Origin: Stratiolaelaps scimitus
Lineage: Eukaryota; Arthropoda; Arachnida; Mesostigmata; Laelapidae
DNA: 64,000 nt
Assembly (NCBI GenBank): GCA_019614645.1
Contig: JABWDB010000001.1
Location: forward strand, 10,151,501 to 10,215,500
Direction of reading: 5' to 3'
Position numbers and translations under genes: made by a program. Within the stretch, counting starts at the first letter, position 1. The number at the start of each line of letters is the position of its first letter. The notes under the pieces are model-generated. The model did not search any database and had not been told where the DNA came from. It saw nothing but the letters and a program-made list of their open reading frames with translations. This document shows positions 1 to 21,180 of this stretch, in pieces.

Positions 1-228
1 GATGCTTACGTCAGATTCCTATTTCATGACTATTATAACACCCAGATGCTGGGACGGTTCTACGTGAGCTATTATACCAAACGATAGAGCGTAAGCGTCA
101 AGCATCTACTCTCTCTGTCTCGCTTAGGCATTATACGGTATGCTGCAATGCGACCAAGCAGAAATCAGGTGATACATACAGCTTGTCCTACGTGTCCTAA
201 ATGTATATTTGTTCTTCCCTCTTGTTAG

Positions 229-465
229 GCTAATCAGGATCCCGACGAGGACTGGGAGGACGAGCCCAGTGATCCCAATCTCAGCAGAATGTACCACGCC
301 ATCAGAAAAGAGAACCTTTTCTTCCAGCGATTCCAAAGACGGGACGACCAGAGTTACACAGAGTACTGCGACAATCTTGGGAAGAAGATTCTCATTGGTT
401 CATTCGTTATCTTCTTCTTCTGCTACGTTATGTACATGTTAATCTGTTATGCCATTAATCGCTAA
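229..465 (+). CDS. Last coding exon of a small C-terminally anchored membrane protein
   Basis: A 237-base open exon follows a pyrimidine-rich acceptor (ends ..ttgttag at 228) and ends at TAA 463-465. The partial protein (78 residues) begins acidic (NQDPDEDWEDEPSDP), continues with an Arg/Gln-rich stretch, and ends with a strongly hydrophobic segment (starts GSFVIFFFCYV) of about 20 residues followed by only a few residues (..YAINR). This fits a single-pass or tail-anchored protein with its acidic part on one side of the membrane. An AATAAA follows at 531-536, as expected for a terminal exon. The upstream exons lie outside the window. I do not recognise the family. The frame overlaps an ATG-initiated frame at 209-442, which I regard as a shadow. 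Confidence 0.6.
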   Translation, partial: ANQDPDEDWEDEPSDPNLSRMYHAIRKENLFFQRFQRRDDQSYTEYCDNLGKKILIGSFVIFFFCYVMYMLICYAINR

Positions 466-530
466 GAGATGAAAGCGCTGAGATGAATAATAGCTGGTAC
501 CGTATGGTATAGTAGTTGAGGATAATCATG

Positions 531-536
531 AATAAA
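531..536 (+). terminator. Poly(A) signal after the first gene
   Basis: AATAAA lies 66 bases beyond the stop codon of the exon at 229-465, a normal distance for a short 3' UTR. Confidence 0.5.
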
Positions 537-1807
537 TCATGCCACTTATTTCAACCCATTAGATTGAGCACTGCATGATTATTTTTACAGGCAGCCGATC
601 GGGGTGAGTTCGATTTTCTCTGTATATTGGGATGGCCAAGTAGAATTTGCGTGCTGATCAGATATCACTTCACTTTTGTCAATTCACATTTTCATCCGAA
701 ACCGACATCATGGATATTGGGTCATGATAGAATCCGAAGTCAAGTCCGGCCATGATAAGAACTCACTCAACTGAGTTTACCCTTGCGGAGCTCCCAAGCT
801 CTCTGTTTCAGGTGAATGAATTCTTATCATGTAGTACTGATTCAAATAGGATGACTTGCAGTACTCCGAAACGAAGTTCAAGACAAGTCCAGAATTGCAG
901 CTTGGAATTAAAGATACAACAGATTAATAATAACAATAACTAACACTGCCCTTCGGTCGCATTCGTCTAATGGAGAAAGTCCAGATGGTCGAGTTCGGCA
1001 CTATCAGCCACTTGGCTAGGTTCAAAAAATTTAAAAAAGGCTATGAAAAGTCTCTGCTCCAAATGTGAACACTCCAGTACACACCCAGAACATCCTCTCG
1101 TAATATATCTTCGAAGAAATGTTATACAGTGCATTACCGGGGCTTGTTACAGAAGGAAGATAACTGAAGGTCAGCTATGAATAAACAATTTGGTGAGTGG
1201 TCGCAAGGAAAACTACCCGCACAGGTCCTGCACGGTTATGGTATTGGGGACCCGCCGGCGGAGTTAGAACCTGACGACACCGGCTCTAATTCCACAGAGT
1301 ACATGTGAATCGATGCGGTTTTCTACGCACAGATTTGTCCATAATGTTACGAGGACTATCACAAAAAGCAGACAGAAACAAACATAAATCAGACTATATC
1401 AAATGAGAGTTGGCAGCGTTGGCTTTTGATAAATGCGCCTATGCTGAATCAACTGATTAATGACGTATTTATTCATTGATTACCCATTAATGTGTGTGAG
1501 CACAGGTATCGTGAGATTAAACCGACAGATTCCTGTGAACTCACGCTATCGAAGCTAACCAAGAGGTGTAGCTTCTACAATCTACCGTATTGAATATTCC
1601 CATTAGGGAAAAGAAGAACTTCAAAATGAACTACTGTCAGAGCGATGTGTCAGGTAGGCAACTACCCGAAACAAACGATTTAGACTGGTATCTATTACAA
1701 CGTGACACTTCACGCTACAACATTACATTATTTGTGTCCCTTTCACTGTGGATTCTTGATAGATACGACAAGGTTGAAAATGAACCATAAGCGCCCCCAC
1801 CTGGCCC

Positions 1808-1905
1808 TGAGGTAAAGCTTTATTGGTTTATTAAAGGAGCTGCAATTGTTGCAATGCTTAAGCTCTCTTATATGTCTCTTATATATCTCTCTTAAGGCCT
1901 GTCAC
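1808..1905 (-). mobile_element. tRNA-derived SINE, 3'-tail fragment
   Basis: The stretch ggtaaagctttattggtt, followed by ttaaaggagctgcaatt and aatgcttaagctctctt, matches almost base for base the fuller copy at 23,735-23,880. In the element's own (minus) sense this is the tail end, which contains AATAAAGCTTTACC. The tRNA-like head is missing here. Confidence 0.55.
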
Positions 1906-2715
1906 ATAAAGGGAATAGCCGAGAGTCAGCTCAAAGAAAGTTTTAGTTTACTGAAAATGGGTCAAGCAGAGGCCAGAAAAGCCCCTTAGTGGAGCCATAG
2001 GCAAATACGTACAGTAAAAATAGGCTCGAATACTTGAATTCCAGCGACATTGATTTTATGCTCAAATGTTAATTGTATTCACAAATTCGTGCACAATCCA
2101 CACGTGGCAAGCCATGCGAAAATCCTTAAGCTGGATGTGATGGCAGAGCGCGCAAGGCGACTGACCATTCTGAGTCAGTCGACTTCACAGTAATTATCTT
2201 TGATTCAGATCTGGACGTCTCGCGTTAATATTATGTATATTATACACGAAGGCCGACACGAAATTGTGTTGTACTTATTTTCTGTTTATTTATTGAACTA
2301 CATTGTGTGGTATTCTATGTTAAGAGCCTAGTGGCGTGCTCAAAGACATTGCAAGATGTCGGCGGGATCTTACTAGAAGCAATGAGAAGGATTGGACCGG
2401 CCACGCCTCCACCCACAAAGTCTTCAGATCGAGACCTTGAAAATTCCTGCTAAAGCAGGGATGTGGCAAATAGCCACGTGCTTCGCTAACCACATCGTCA
2501 CGTCTGTTTGATATTTTGTTCCTGTAGCTTCTGCGACAATGAAATCTAAATGTCGAACTCTGGTTATAGTCAATAACAATACATGTAGTATCAAAGTTTC
2601 CCCTTGAGACGTGCTGTTGATTATTTTATTTGAACACAATCTGACGGCGACGCTCAATATACGAGTTTGTACCAATGTCTTCCATCTATATTTGTCTAAT
2701 TCGTCAGTGCTTACA

Positions 2716-2719
<4 letters not shown>

Positions 2720-2749
<30 letters not shown>
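2720..2749. repeat. (TC)n microsatellite
   Basis: An uninterrupted run of about fifteen TC dinucleotides. A second, shorter (CT)n run lies at 2882-2905. Confidence 0.9.
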
Positions 2750-2753
<4 letters not shown>

Positions 2754-2949
2754 CTTATTTTGTGTACATTTCCTTGAGTCATAGTCTCAGCTAAACGCTT
2801 TGCTCTATCGTCATGCCCTGTAACATACACAGCCCCCACTGTTGAACGGACCAATGACTCAGTCAGCTCCAGGCATATGGAGCTCTCTCTCTCTCTCTCT
2901 CTCTTCCATCTATCTACATACGGGAACCGTCGAACGGAAGAGTCACCTG

Positions 2950-4110
2950 ATAGCAGCAGTACAAAGGGCTAGAATGGATTTGGCAGCGGCGGCCCGCGCT
3001 TGCGGAAGCGCCTCGGCGGCTGTCACCACCGCCGTCGTTGTTGTCACCTCCGCCGGACGGATGGACGAAGCGCCATACAATGCCGTAATTATTTTAGTGG
3101 AGCCACCGGGCGCGTAGGCGGTCGAGGCCGCTTTCCGAGAACACAATGTGTTTCCTCCCCATCTAGCGTATCCCGTTCCATTCCCCATAATCCCCATCTA
3201 TTATATTTCATGGGTGTGTGCGAGTACCACCACCACCACTACCATTACAACTACCACCACCTACGCTTCCCTATTCCCATCCCGAGAACGAGCGGACACC
3301 ACACCGCTCCCGACCCGGCAGGTGCGTATAGTGTAATGGCGTATGAAGTCGTCGGCTGAGGCATTCACCGATCCATTGAGTCTGGGCGTGGTTATGCGGC
3401 AGACGTAACAGCCAGCCACCCGGCTGTTTGGCTGGAGGAGGTCTGCTTGGCTGCCACACGAGCGCGTCAGGCCCGCTGTTTGGCCGAACTCGGCCGCGAT
3501 CGGACGCTAGCCCTTCGGGGAAAGTGGAGCGGGCGCTCGGCGCCAGTGGTAAAGGGGGGGGAAATGAATTTTGAATGTAATTACTTTGAAGTGTGCGCAC
3601 TTCCTCTCCCCCTTCGAGTGTCCCGCTACGTCGGCCGATAGATAGGCAGAGGCCGCTTGGCCGGCCGGAAAACCTTGACAGCGCGTCGCGAAGCGTGGAC
3701 GGAAGTGGAGCTCGCGCTAAAGACGAGAGCGCGAACGGAGCGAGCCAGCCACGCAAAGACGAACGGAAGCAAGAAAGACAGAGACGAAGGAACGCGTGAG
3801 CCGTGGAAATATGGGAGGAACGAATACAGAGCGAGGAGCCAGAGCAAGCAAGCAAGCAGTCAGCCCGCGAGGGAATCCTTCAAATCCTTCAATGAAAAAC
3901 TACCCGCGCAGGCCACTATTCCTCTATCCCAAAGGGTTCTCCCGCTCGGCCCGCTTCGTCCTGGCCTTCTCGACAGCTGCTTCGCCTTCAGGCATTTTGC
4001 CACTGAGGTGGCGGGAGACGGCTGCTGTGGCCGACGAAGGCGCCCGTCGCACGAGTAAAAGACGGCCGCAAGACGAAGTCGGTAAGGGAAGAATTGATTA
4101 AGACAGGGAA
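2950..4110. promoter_or_regulatory. GC-rich, CpG-rich island; possible promoter or 5' UTR
   Basis: Base composition changes abruptly from AT-rich to GC-rich with many CpG dinucleotides, and several low-complexity frames open on both strands. This is typical of a promoter plus 5' UTR of a broadly expressed gene. One frame (ATG at 2974) gives an Ala/Val-rich peptide that could be a first exon, but I found no downstream exon in phase, so no gene is called. Confidence 0.35.
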
Positions 4111-6286
4111 ACTGATGGAGCGAATGGGAGAAAGTAGTGAAGAACCACTGCTACCAAGGGCACTAGAGCCATGGGCAAGTTTCCATTGTTCTGTACATGC
4201 ATACATACATATGTACATACACAATCATTATTATTCACTTAGGTATGAATATCATATTACAGCTTTTTACTAATACCATCAGCAGCATCACCAGACCGCG
4301 GTGGAATGAACGGGTAGGTGTCTCTGTTCGCCTCGTACCATTCATTTTGAGACGGTATATCAAGCTGATTTATTCTGCTGCTGCTGCGAATTTTGAAAGC
4401 ATTCGTTTTTTATGTGAATTCGTTTTTGAGTGTATCATAAATACGTGCTTCGTTTTATGGCTGCAATGTCAGTGGCAGCCCGCTTTTCCGTCAACTCTAT
4501 CCAATTGCAGGTAAGTTTAAAACATTGGTTAGCAACTGACAATTTGCTTCGCAGCATCATCTCATTCAATCAATAAAGCCCATTTTAGCCAAAGCCGCAA
4601 AATAATGTCCACAATCATCCGATTAGTACACAAACAAAAAAAAATATATATATATATTTCTTATACACAAATAGTTCAATTTTTAGCCTTCTTCACTTCG
4701 CAAGCGTACAGTTTTGCTAGGGTGAGAGGCCGAATCTCGCGCGAGAGTGGACAAAGTTGTACTATAATATTCAGTCAATACGTCTCTCCTTCATGTAATT
4801 CGTCACCAGCCATAATTAACTAGAGACTAACAATTGGGAAATCTCGCGTATGTTGTGTGCCGGCTGCAAGCAGCCGATTAGCACAACCACACGGGCCACG
4901 TTCAAACATTCACTATACGTTGAATCTCGTTGAGTTGGCAAGCTCCACCTTATTTCCATCTGTGGCGTGCATCAGCTGCCGATTCGAGCATTTGTACGCA
5001 AACGGAAAATCCTTGCTAGCGGATCCAAAATGCTTGCTAGCTGCCACACATGACCAGAATCCTGTTTTCCATATCCACGCCTTGTGTACCAACTACACAC
5101 ATTCACAGCCTCAACTAAGCACTTTCATATCATCCGTATCTTTCAATAAACATGTAAACATGTATTAGAAAAAAGGCTATGATGGTCCACTACAGGAGAA
5201 CCACGTGCAACCAAAATTTTAATGCAGTGATTTTCGCTAGACATCCAACGAGGCAACGCAATTTCTGGTTTGGGCACGCTTAAGGGCTGAGAAACTGGGA
5301 CCTCTTTGTTCCAGATATGTTATTAAGACTATAAAGGTAAAGGTGTTGTTAGATGTATCTTTAACGTTCAAGAGGTACAATTGTCGCCCACTATGATAAT
5401 TGACGAATCAATGATATGATTATTATTACTACACAAATGCAAAACTTTAAGCCTGCCTCAAATACATCGCATTCATAATGCACACAAAGCGATTCGTTGC
5501 CGGTGACGTTCAACCGGGCTAATCCTAGAATACAGCGCTGACTGTACCTTCTTTGGCTGACATGGGTCTTTCTGTATTCATTGCACACGTTGTACTTTAT
5601 ATTAATCAGAAGCATTATGATATATAATCGCGATACAGAGATTATCGGGCTCAAAGCAATTGCAACAATCTGAAACCATCGGCCCTGAGTTAGTAAGGGT
5701 GGCCTAGTAGATGAGGTCTGACAGCTGAGATGAATTTTTCAACGACCAAGCTAAATCCAGGCTTTATCGGGAAGCGCCGCGATGGTCTCCAGAGGTTCCC
5801 CTCCCCTCCGATAAAGACACCTTGCCTGGTAAGGTCTAAGATGTCGCCCAGTTCGTGGCTTGCATTATTCGGCATGGGCCCCGGATCGCCTTGATTTAGC
5901 ACAGGTCCACGAACAATGCTTTGTCGGTCCACTCAACACTATAACGACGTGATAGCATAACAACATAGCTTTCTAAATACATTACATTGTATATATATAT
6001 ATATATATGTATATGCGGCACGTGGAACACATCATCTGAAAGTACATTAGGGTGTCACTAAATATAGCAATCGCATTTCGCAGATCTAAGCTCTACATAT
6101 TCTGCAAAATCGTCCTCATTATGGCGAATTTTTTTTTGTTTCGGAACACACTGTAAAATGCATACGGACTAACCTCGAGATTCACACAAATGGTTTTGCC
6201 CGAGAGTGTGGCCCATTGCTGGGTCCACTAAAAGCAGTGATGTCCATTCCCCAGTCATCCCGGGAACACGGAAAGCATTACTTCTT

Positions 6287-6320
6287 ACTCAGTCGGTAGA
6301 GCATGAGACTCTCATTATGG
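6287..6320 (+). pseudogene. tRNA-Lys-like fragment (5' half)
   Basis: The string CTCAGTCGGTAGAGCATGAG followed by ACTCT matches the D-arm and anticodon-stem half of eukaryotic tRNA-Lys. The rest of the cloverleaf, including the T-arm (B box), is not recognisable. It is a tRNA pseudogene or the head of an old SINE. Confidence 0.5.
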
Positions 6321-6973
6321 CAATAGAACCGCATTCTTGTACTTGCAGACACCATGGCAGCAAACCACTTTTTTACAATGAATAAACCGCAAACTCGTTC
6401 AAAATTGAATGGTGCTAATGCTGCGTGGTGTACTTTTCACGATACCTCTGGGTTAGCAGTCAGGGCTCTCTCATTATAGATGTAAATTATGTTGAACATC
6501 TCAAAGGTGCAGTCTGATGAGCTGTCCAAGTTTTATATGCAAACCATCTTTCACTACTAGAAAATTATTCCATTTTCCAGCCACAAACGCTATTCGCCCA
6601 GTGGGTGTAGATGCAAACTTAATCTGAAGTTGAGCAGTAGCCGACAGGAAGCCAAGAAAGAACTTGCAAAATATTAATACGGACTTCGTATCATTTTACT
6701 ATAGACAGAGCCTTTTGTAGCATTTATAAATCAGGTAAAGACCGATAAGATTATAGCGTATGACATTTTTTGAAGTAGGAATAATGGCAATTTAGTGAAA
6801 TTAAATTACGAAAAATCTATAAGCGACAAATTTCACAATTAACCTGCCGTTTGCAATAAAATAATCAATAATATTATTATAACTTAATTTATCAATATGT
6901 GCGTGCGCGCCACCCTAATAGACAAATCACACATCGAAAAGACAATAAAAGGTACGCGTAAGTATAGAAAATC

Positions 6974-6979
6974 TTTATT
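6974..6979 (-). terminator. Poly(A) signal of LAS1
   Basis: AATAAA on the minus strand, about 360 bases past the LAS1 stop codon, with no other gene in between. Confidence 0.5.
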
Positions 6980-7340
6980 TAAAGTTCTCAATTTATTTTA
7001 TACTACGTTAGATTACCATATTATCAGACTTGGAGTCCAACAGAATCTCAGTACACTAGAAATATACAGCTAAACTAACCAGCTTATATACAATAATACA
7101 GCAACTCAAATTAGCAGTATTAATCTGCAGTTTAATGACGGACTCGGCAAGAAAATGTGAAAATTTTGAAGGCCACTTGACATTTTGTAAAGGCTTGAGG
7201 AAGAAGGATACGCCCCAGCAATGTATACACAGGTTTCATATATTTTTGTGATGTTTTCATTAATTATTATCCCGAATTCAGCATTCCCTACTATCCAAAC
7301 TTGGGAAGCATTCGACAGAACGCGTAAAAATTTACATTAC

Positions 7341-10288
7341 CTAACAATAAATTGCAGTTTCGTTATATACACCAATATCATCACTTATTCCAGAGCAATT
7401 ATCGCTCGAGTCGTGGTGACCCGGGTTCGGTACGTTGTGCCAAAACACGTGCCCGCTAAGCACATTCTTTCGCCTTTTATAGTACAGCGAAACATCGAGC
7501 TCAGGAATGACCGCGTTACCTTCCTGTATTTCGGCAGTCTCTTGGATCAGTCGCCGAGCTTCTTCGCAGATTTGCTCAGCGGGGGTGACCGCTGCAAAAG
7601 GTACAAAATCTGCGACATCGAAACTTAGCCGAAGATTTCCCACCCCTTGGCAGCCCGGCATTACCCCAATATCGCTGTTGGATATATCGATACTTTCCGC
7701 TACGTACGTGCCAAGAAGCATTTGCCTTTCTGTCTTTTGTTGTAGCGCGTCGTCCAGCGTCGTCACCTTGAACGCTTTCAGATCAACGGGAGGATTTAAG
7801 CCGCCTTTACCTTCGAATAATCTGTACACTTCGAGAACCTTTCCTCGCTTCTCGGGCGAAATTGGCGGATCGGCACGATCGAGAGCGATCTTTAGTATCG
7901 ACTTCGTAGATGACGAACACACGACGCCAGCTCGCGAGATGAGTTGAGCGGTGTCGAGGAATGACGCCATAAATTCGCCGTTGAGTACAGCGATGTCCGA
8001 GAGGAGGAACTGCAGCCATAGCAGGACAAGGCGCATTTGCGGATTGATTGCCTGACCCGACAAAATCACCTTTGGCAACTTGTAGTGTCCCAGAATCTCG
8101 ATGAACAGCATCGTCACACGGTCCTGTAGCAGGTGAAAAATGGGTAGCCAGGCTCGTCGCATGACCAGGGGAACCGCTGTCATCTTCAGCTGTTCCGAAT
8201 CCTCCTCTTTCGTGGTCACGAGCAATTCAGCTTCGGCAATATGTTTGACGAAAGCCGTAACGTCGGTGTCTATCGCGACCCGCAGTTGATCCAGTAGAGA
8301 GTGAATATGCTTGTCGTCCACCCCCCGCCCGTGTGTCATGGTCAGGTCAAGATACTCCTTGAGGATTTCCTTAAAGCCCAAACTCTCGTCGGAACTTTTC
8401 GAGCGAGCACTGACGCTTGGCTCGTCACGCTTCCAGTAGGTCTCGACTAACCACTGAATCAGTATGTTAGATACCTGTCGCAGAAGAGGTAGAGAACCTG
8501 TACGAAAGCGAAGCGAAAATAGTGATTGTGAAAAAATTGATGATAAAATATATTAAATGACACGTCTACTACCTTAATTTCCATCCAAGACCAAAAGGAG
8601 ATTATCGTATTGACTTTCTTTCATACTACCGGGTGCGTAGCCCAAAGTGATGCAAACACAGCTCAAATAACGGTGCCCTAAAACTGAGAGGTTTTAAATT
8701 TCAACTCGAGTGGCTCTAACTGTATAGCGGTCGTAGGCGACTATGTCATTCAATGGAAATCATTGGTTGTTGAATGTCGTTAAGTTCGTTTACGATGGGG
8801 GCTAAGAGGAACGCGGCTGTAGTTCTTCATTTGGCTGGTAAGCAAGCATATGCCATAGTCCACGACCTGAAGCATTTCGGAGCAAATATACTCGCGTATC
8901 GGACTGCGAGGAGATCCAAGGAAACAAGCGGCATAGGTACCCACCGATAGCGGTAATAAGGGCCCAAGGGCGTACTCCCATTGTGTTTGTCCCAAGAGAC
9001 ACAAATGAATAGCGCCTCTTGCCACCAGCTGGTTTTGGAGTATCGTCTGAATCCCTGGGCACGCGCCCATTTCGGGAACAGACCATGGACTATTTAAAAA
9101 GACTGACCTGCCCACAGAGCAAAGGAGCTCCAGAGATGGCTCACTCAAGAAGGTTATATTGAAAATTGAATATACCCATAACATTTGCAGTCCCTTTTGT
9201 CGATGCGGTATGCATTTTAACTACATTAGCTTTATATTTATGGAAAGATCGACTATTTTTTGTGTATCACTTTCGTCTACGCACCCGGTAGACCATAGAT
9301 GAGATCACACTATCATTTATATAGAATAACAAAGGCACTCACTGCGGAAGTGGTGTGTGCAATCATTGCGAACGTCGATTATCCAGGTGGGAATTCCGAG
9401 TTGCTCAGCTATTTGCTTATTGCTTAATTGTTCCGTTTGATTAAGGTGATTATGCTGGCGACGTTCGAGAAAAAGTTGAACAAATTTGTTAATAGCGCCG
9501 CCGAACGTTTCAACAAGTTGTCCGTTCTCGATAGGCGATGACGCTTTGGCATCAAGCACGAGAGCTCGGACAAGGTGTTCAGTCGCTTCAACATATGGGG
9601 GACAACGCTTGACGTCACAACGAAGTATCCACACAATTAGCGATGCCTGAGCTTTCTCCAAATCTTCTGGCTTCAAACTTAGAACCTGAAAATTAAGCCA
9701 ATAACCAAAGTCGTAACATATATGTATCTTATAGCGGGTATGATATAAAAATAAAGTATTTTTGTCAGTCATCAATATAAATAATTACTGGGTCATAAAT
9801 ACCTCGATTTATACCTCTAGTTTAAAAGCAAATAAAAACCATTTATAACGATATACAAAATTCTGCCACCACAAAATATGGCTTATCGAAGCTAGAATTA
9901 GGTTCTAGTTTAAATTCAGTGACTGCTAAAAAAATTCAAGGCACATAGGCATCTTTAAAACATAAAGAACATTGAAGGTGTCTTTATTGCTAATTTTCCT
10001 TCTAAACGAAACACAAGCCTTATGACATTTTTATTAATATACTCAACGTAAGCTACCGAACACAGGGTAGCCCTTGACATTTCGACATTAAAGACCAATA
10101 AGATTATTAGGCGTACGTATTTTACATCTTGCGCATTAGCCTGCATAACAACTGCCCAGCTAAAATTGACTTTACAATAAAAGGTGAGTGTACCAATGAT
10201 TTACTCAACATTGCTCTACCTGATCTCGAACTGTCGACCATTCCCGTGCCGAGCTCCAGGGCACGACATGATTGCTGTGTGCAAACAT
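7341..10288 (-). CDS. LAS1L: LAS1, pre-rRNA ITS2 endoribonuclease (HEPN family)
   Basis: Three exons on the minus strand: 10288-10220, 9685-9343 and 8497-7341. Together they encode 522 residues with compatible phases (0, then 1). The start is the ATG at 10288 because the conserved Las1 N-terminal signature (..VVPWSSAREWSTV..) follows at once. The HEPN nuclease motif R-x4-H is present as RNDCTH at residues 129-134, split from the next conserved block (SSLPLLRQ..QWLVETYWK) by intron 2. In known systems Las1 works with the kinase Grc3/NOL9 to cut ITS2 during 60S ribosome maturation in the nucleus. The C-terminal 350 residues are poorly conserved in this family and are encoded here by one long exon. 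It is head to head with the arginyl-tRNA synthetase gene, 615 bases apart. Intron 2 contains a transposon remnant. Confidence 0.9.
8626..9291 (-). mobile_element. PIF/Harbinger-like DNA transposon remnant in LAS1 intron 2
   Basis: Both ends carry a terminal inverted repeat: CTACCGGGTGCGTAG at 8626-8640 and its exact complement at 9277-9291. The match continues imperfectly for about 15 more bases (..AAAGTGAT..). Between them the minus strand has a degraded reading frame (about 8802-9086). Its blocks LGTNTMGVRPWALI and SDTRVYLLRNASGRG resemble the LGDSGYPLRPWLL-type and TR..ENAFGR-type blocks of Harbinger transposases. The inverted repeats are seen directly; the superfamily is an inference. No clean 3-bp target duplication is visible, so the insertion is old. 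Confidence 0.6.
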
Positions 10289-10903
10289 CGCCTTGTTTCA
10301 CTTCGGCACCCGATCTGTAGCACGCGCCAGCACTTTCTCGAGTTCACTATGGCGAAAAAAATGATATCACGGAATCCAGTCCCGATGAAATAAACGAACA
10401 TTAATGTGCGAATTTGTCAGTGTGCCGCGTAAAATCACTGGAGCACACACACACCTCTGCGCAGCCACTGCCGGTGAACTCAGTAGGAGCAGACGAATTC
10501 CGAATATCAACAAACACGAGTCACAAGCACTAGTCGTCTTTAGCTGTTGGACGTTATTACGGGCGATCGTGTCAACAGAAATGGGACAGTGGATCGGCAC
10601 ACGCCACTTATATCACTTCCCAAAAACAATCCACTCTATTTGCATGATTTATGGACATGTTACATAACATAGAGAAGTCGATTTGAGCAAGCTAAACATG
10701 GAACGAGGATTATCAAACACGAATGACTTGTTGTCACCACCCGATTCATCCATGCACTCATTTCGAACAGCTGGTGGGGAACTAGCAGAAAGCTTTTTGC
10801 GGCAAATTCGCTCAATCTTCTGCTGCGGTGCGTTTCCACATGTGTGGCTGTCTGCCAACCAGCCAGTCTCTTATGTATGTTTTGACTCCTCCACAGTTTG
10901 AAG
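10289..10903. promoter_or_regulatory. Shared bidirectional promoter region of LAS1 and RARS1
   Basis: The start codons of two housekeeping genes diverge across 615 bases with no other coding segment between them. No TATA box or recognised operator was identified. Both products serve protein synthesis (ribosome assembly and tRNA charging), so co-expression from one control region is plausible. Confidence 0.45.
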
Positions 10904-19264
<8,361 letters not shown>

Positions 19265-19386
19265 GGCATTATGCAGCTCCTGACAAGATGATGTTCAGCT
19301 GAAGTCCTCCTAAGACTGTTCAACCCACCCTTAATGCTATGACAAAAACCCTGGGCTGTGTCCCTTTTGTGGGGTAGTGACAGCGA

Positions 19387-19392
19387 AATAAA
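19387..19392 (+). terminator. Poly(A) signal of RARS1
   Basis: AATAAA 123 bases past the RARS1 stop codon, just before a (TA)n run and the mariner remnant. Confidence 0.6.
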
Positions 19393-19474
19393 CAATACGC
19401 TACTAAAAACTTACGCGTTCCAAGCCTTTTTATTATATATATATATATATATACCTTACATTTTCTACTCATAG

Positions 19475-20030
19475 TATTGGGTCGGTCAAAAAGTTCGTGC
19501 ACTTCAGGCTTTCGTTATTTAAAAACATAATGCGTGCGATTTGCTTAGCGAAAAAAACAAAGGGCACCCTTGGGAACGCCTGCGGCAGTCATTCCCTAGT
19601 TGTAGCCAGGGCCGGACTCCACCAGAAAAAAGTGATGCTCTCTATCTGGTGGGATTATATAGGTGTGCTGTACTACGAGACCATCAGTGCTGCCAAATAC
19701 TGTGATCTATTGGACCGTTTGAGGCAAGCAATCGCCGTAAAACGCCCAGAACTGGCAAACCGATGAGGGACAACTTTTCACCATGATAATGACAGGCCTC
19801 ACACATGGAGTTGTCCTGCAATGTTTTTTTTCACACCCGCTCCACAGCCTTGACAAAAACTTCCGAAACTCAGAGTGCATCAAAGGTCACCTTAATCAGA
19901 TTTTTGCCCCAAAAACCTTCTGGGAGAAGGGGGCATCCATGATCTATCTAATCGTTGGGCAAAGGGCATCATTGAATAAATCTTCCTACGCGCCCATAAA
20001 ACTGGCTTCTCATGTTAGGCAAGCGAAAAT
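19475..20030 (+). pseudogene. Mariner transposase remnant (Tc1/mariner)
   Basis: A TIR-like start, TTGGGTCGGTCAAAAAG, lies at about 19478 next to a TA. A conceptual frame then carries mariner C-terminal-half landmarks: VMLSIWWDYIGVLYYE, a block ending AIAVKRPELANR, and HHDNDRPHT (counterpart of the HQDNARPH block with the second catalytic Asp). Further on, FFSHPLHSLDKN and FWEKG match the region around the third Asp. These blocks fall in different frames with stops between them, and the N-terminal DNA-binding half is missing. No matching 3' inverted repeat was found before the (TA)n run at 20,040. The copy is dead. Confidence 0.8.
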
Positions 20031-20032
20031 AT

Positions 20033-20068
<36 letters not shown>

Positions 20069-21180
20069 TCGCTTTATTGTATTTCGTAATCTTTTCAGGG
20101 ATACTATACTTTGATTACGTCGGTGTTTTTCCCATTTGAAAAATGATTACAAAAGATCACCCTATAATGGAACACGAACCAGTCTTGATTTAGGTAACTA
20201 CAAACGGCAGATCATCCGGTTCAACCACCTGCAGGTGAGATTTAGATGATTAGTCCACGATTCGATTTTGAACAAGTTCGAAAACAGCTTACTTCACGAC
20301 TAGTGCGACGAGTATGCCTAGTACGACCGGCAACATCAAACAGTGCTAATCGATAGGTAACAATCCCTACAACTTGATACACTCTGCTAGTACAATACTA
20401 TCTGAATCGAAGAAACGTTTACTGATGGCAGATAGGTATCATGCTTCTGAATGGTCACGTTACTGACTCTGCTATGGAGGCGTGGACGATGTATTTCAAG
20501 CTTAGAGCCGATTGCCTGCATTCCGCTTGGCTCCCTGTTTCCCAGCCATCTCCTACTGTTCGACATGAATCTACACCCAGCTCGATTCGTCATGATTGGG
20601 GTCACTGTGTTCCCAGGCCACGTTTACAATCGCTACGGTGTCTCGAATGTGCGATGTTATTCCACAAACAACGCTCATGCAGCCGATATATTAGCCATAA
20701 CTCCATGTTTAGCAGGTTCCCGTCGTGTAGAGCAGATGAATCCCTGCAACTCACCGTCGGTAATCTCCTATGTCCCGTAATGTTGTTCCCGCCAAACATA
20801 TTTTTCTCGCTAACTCTTATATAGCGTGTGCTTGCGATGTGTAGAATGGATTTTCTCTTTTTCTCGATTAATATTCGACAACTTGTACAATTTATTCCAT
20901 ACGCATTTTATTGACCCTGGGTATCTTGCTAAGGAAACTTATGTTGTGCCTTTCTCTGGTCCTATATCTATAAGCGTTCCGGTGCTTCGTGAAAGCGACC
21001 ACTGGGTTACTGCAGATACAGACAGATTCACCAAATAGCAGCGGTTTCGCGTAAGTTATGAAGAAGTGTTCGCTTGCTCTTGTGTTTGCAACGTGTGGAC
21101 CTGCGGTCGTGTCGCACCTATCGACGCCTTGTGCAGTGTGCATCTGACGGTTTAGTATTGGAAGACGCTGAGGCTAGAAC
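20031..21180. other. Intergenic spacer, no gene seen
   Basis: It contains a (TA)n run at about 20040-20068. Open frames on both strands overlap one another and lack splice logic or recognisable protein content. Confidence 0.4.

Larger units (their letters stand above)
470..6970. other. Intergenic stretch without a supportable gene
   Basis: No exon chain with coherent splice phases could be assembled here. It holds a SINE fragment (about 1810-1900), two (TC)n runs (2720-2749 and 2882-2905), a GC-rich block (2950-4110), a (TA)n run near 5990-6008 and a tRNA-Lys-like scrap (6287-6320). Open frames in the GC-rich block overlap on both strands and are low-complexity, so none is called. Confidence 0.5.

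Noticed and set aside
3271..4101. Several long open frames on both strands of the GC-rich block (up to 194 residues)
   Set aside because: They overlap each other antisense, are Arg/Ser/Pro-rich as expected from GC bias, and have no splice-compatible partners.
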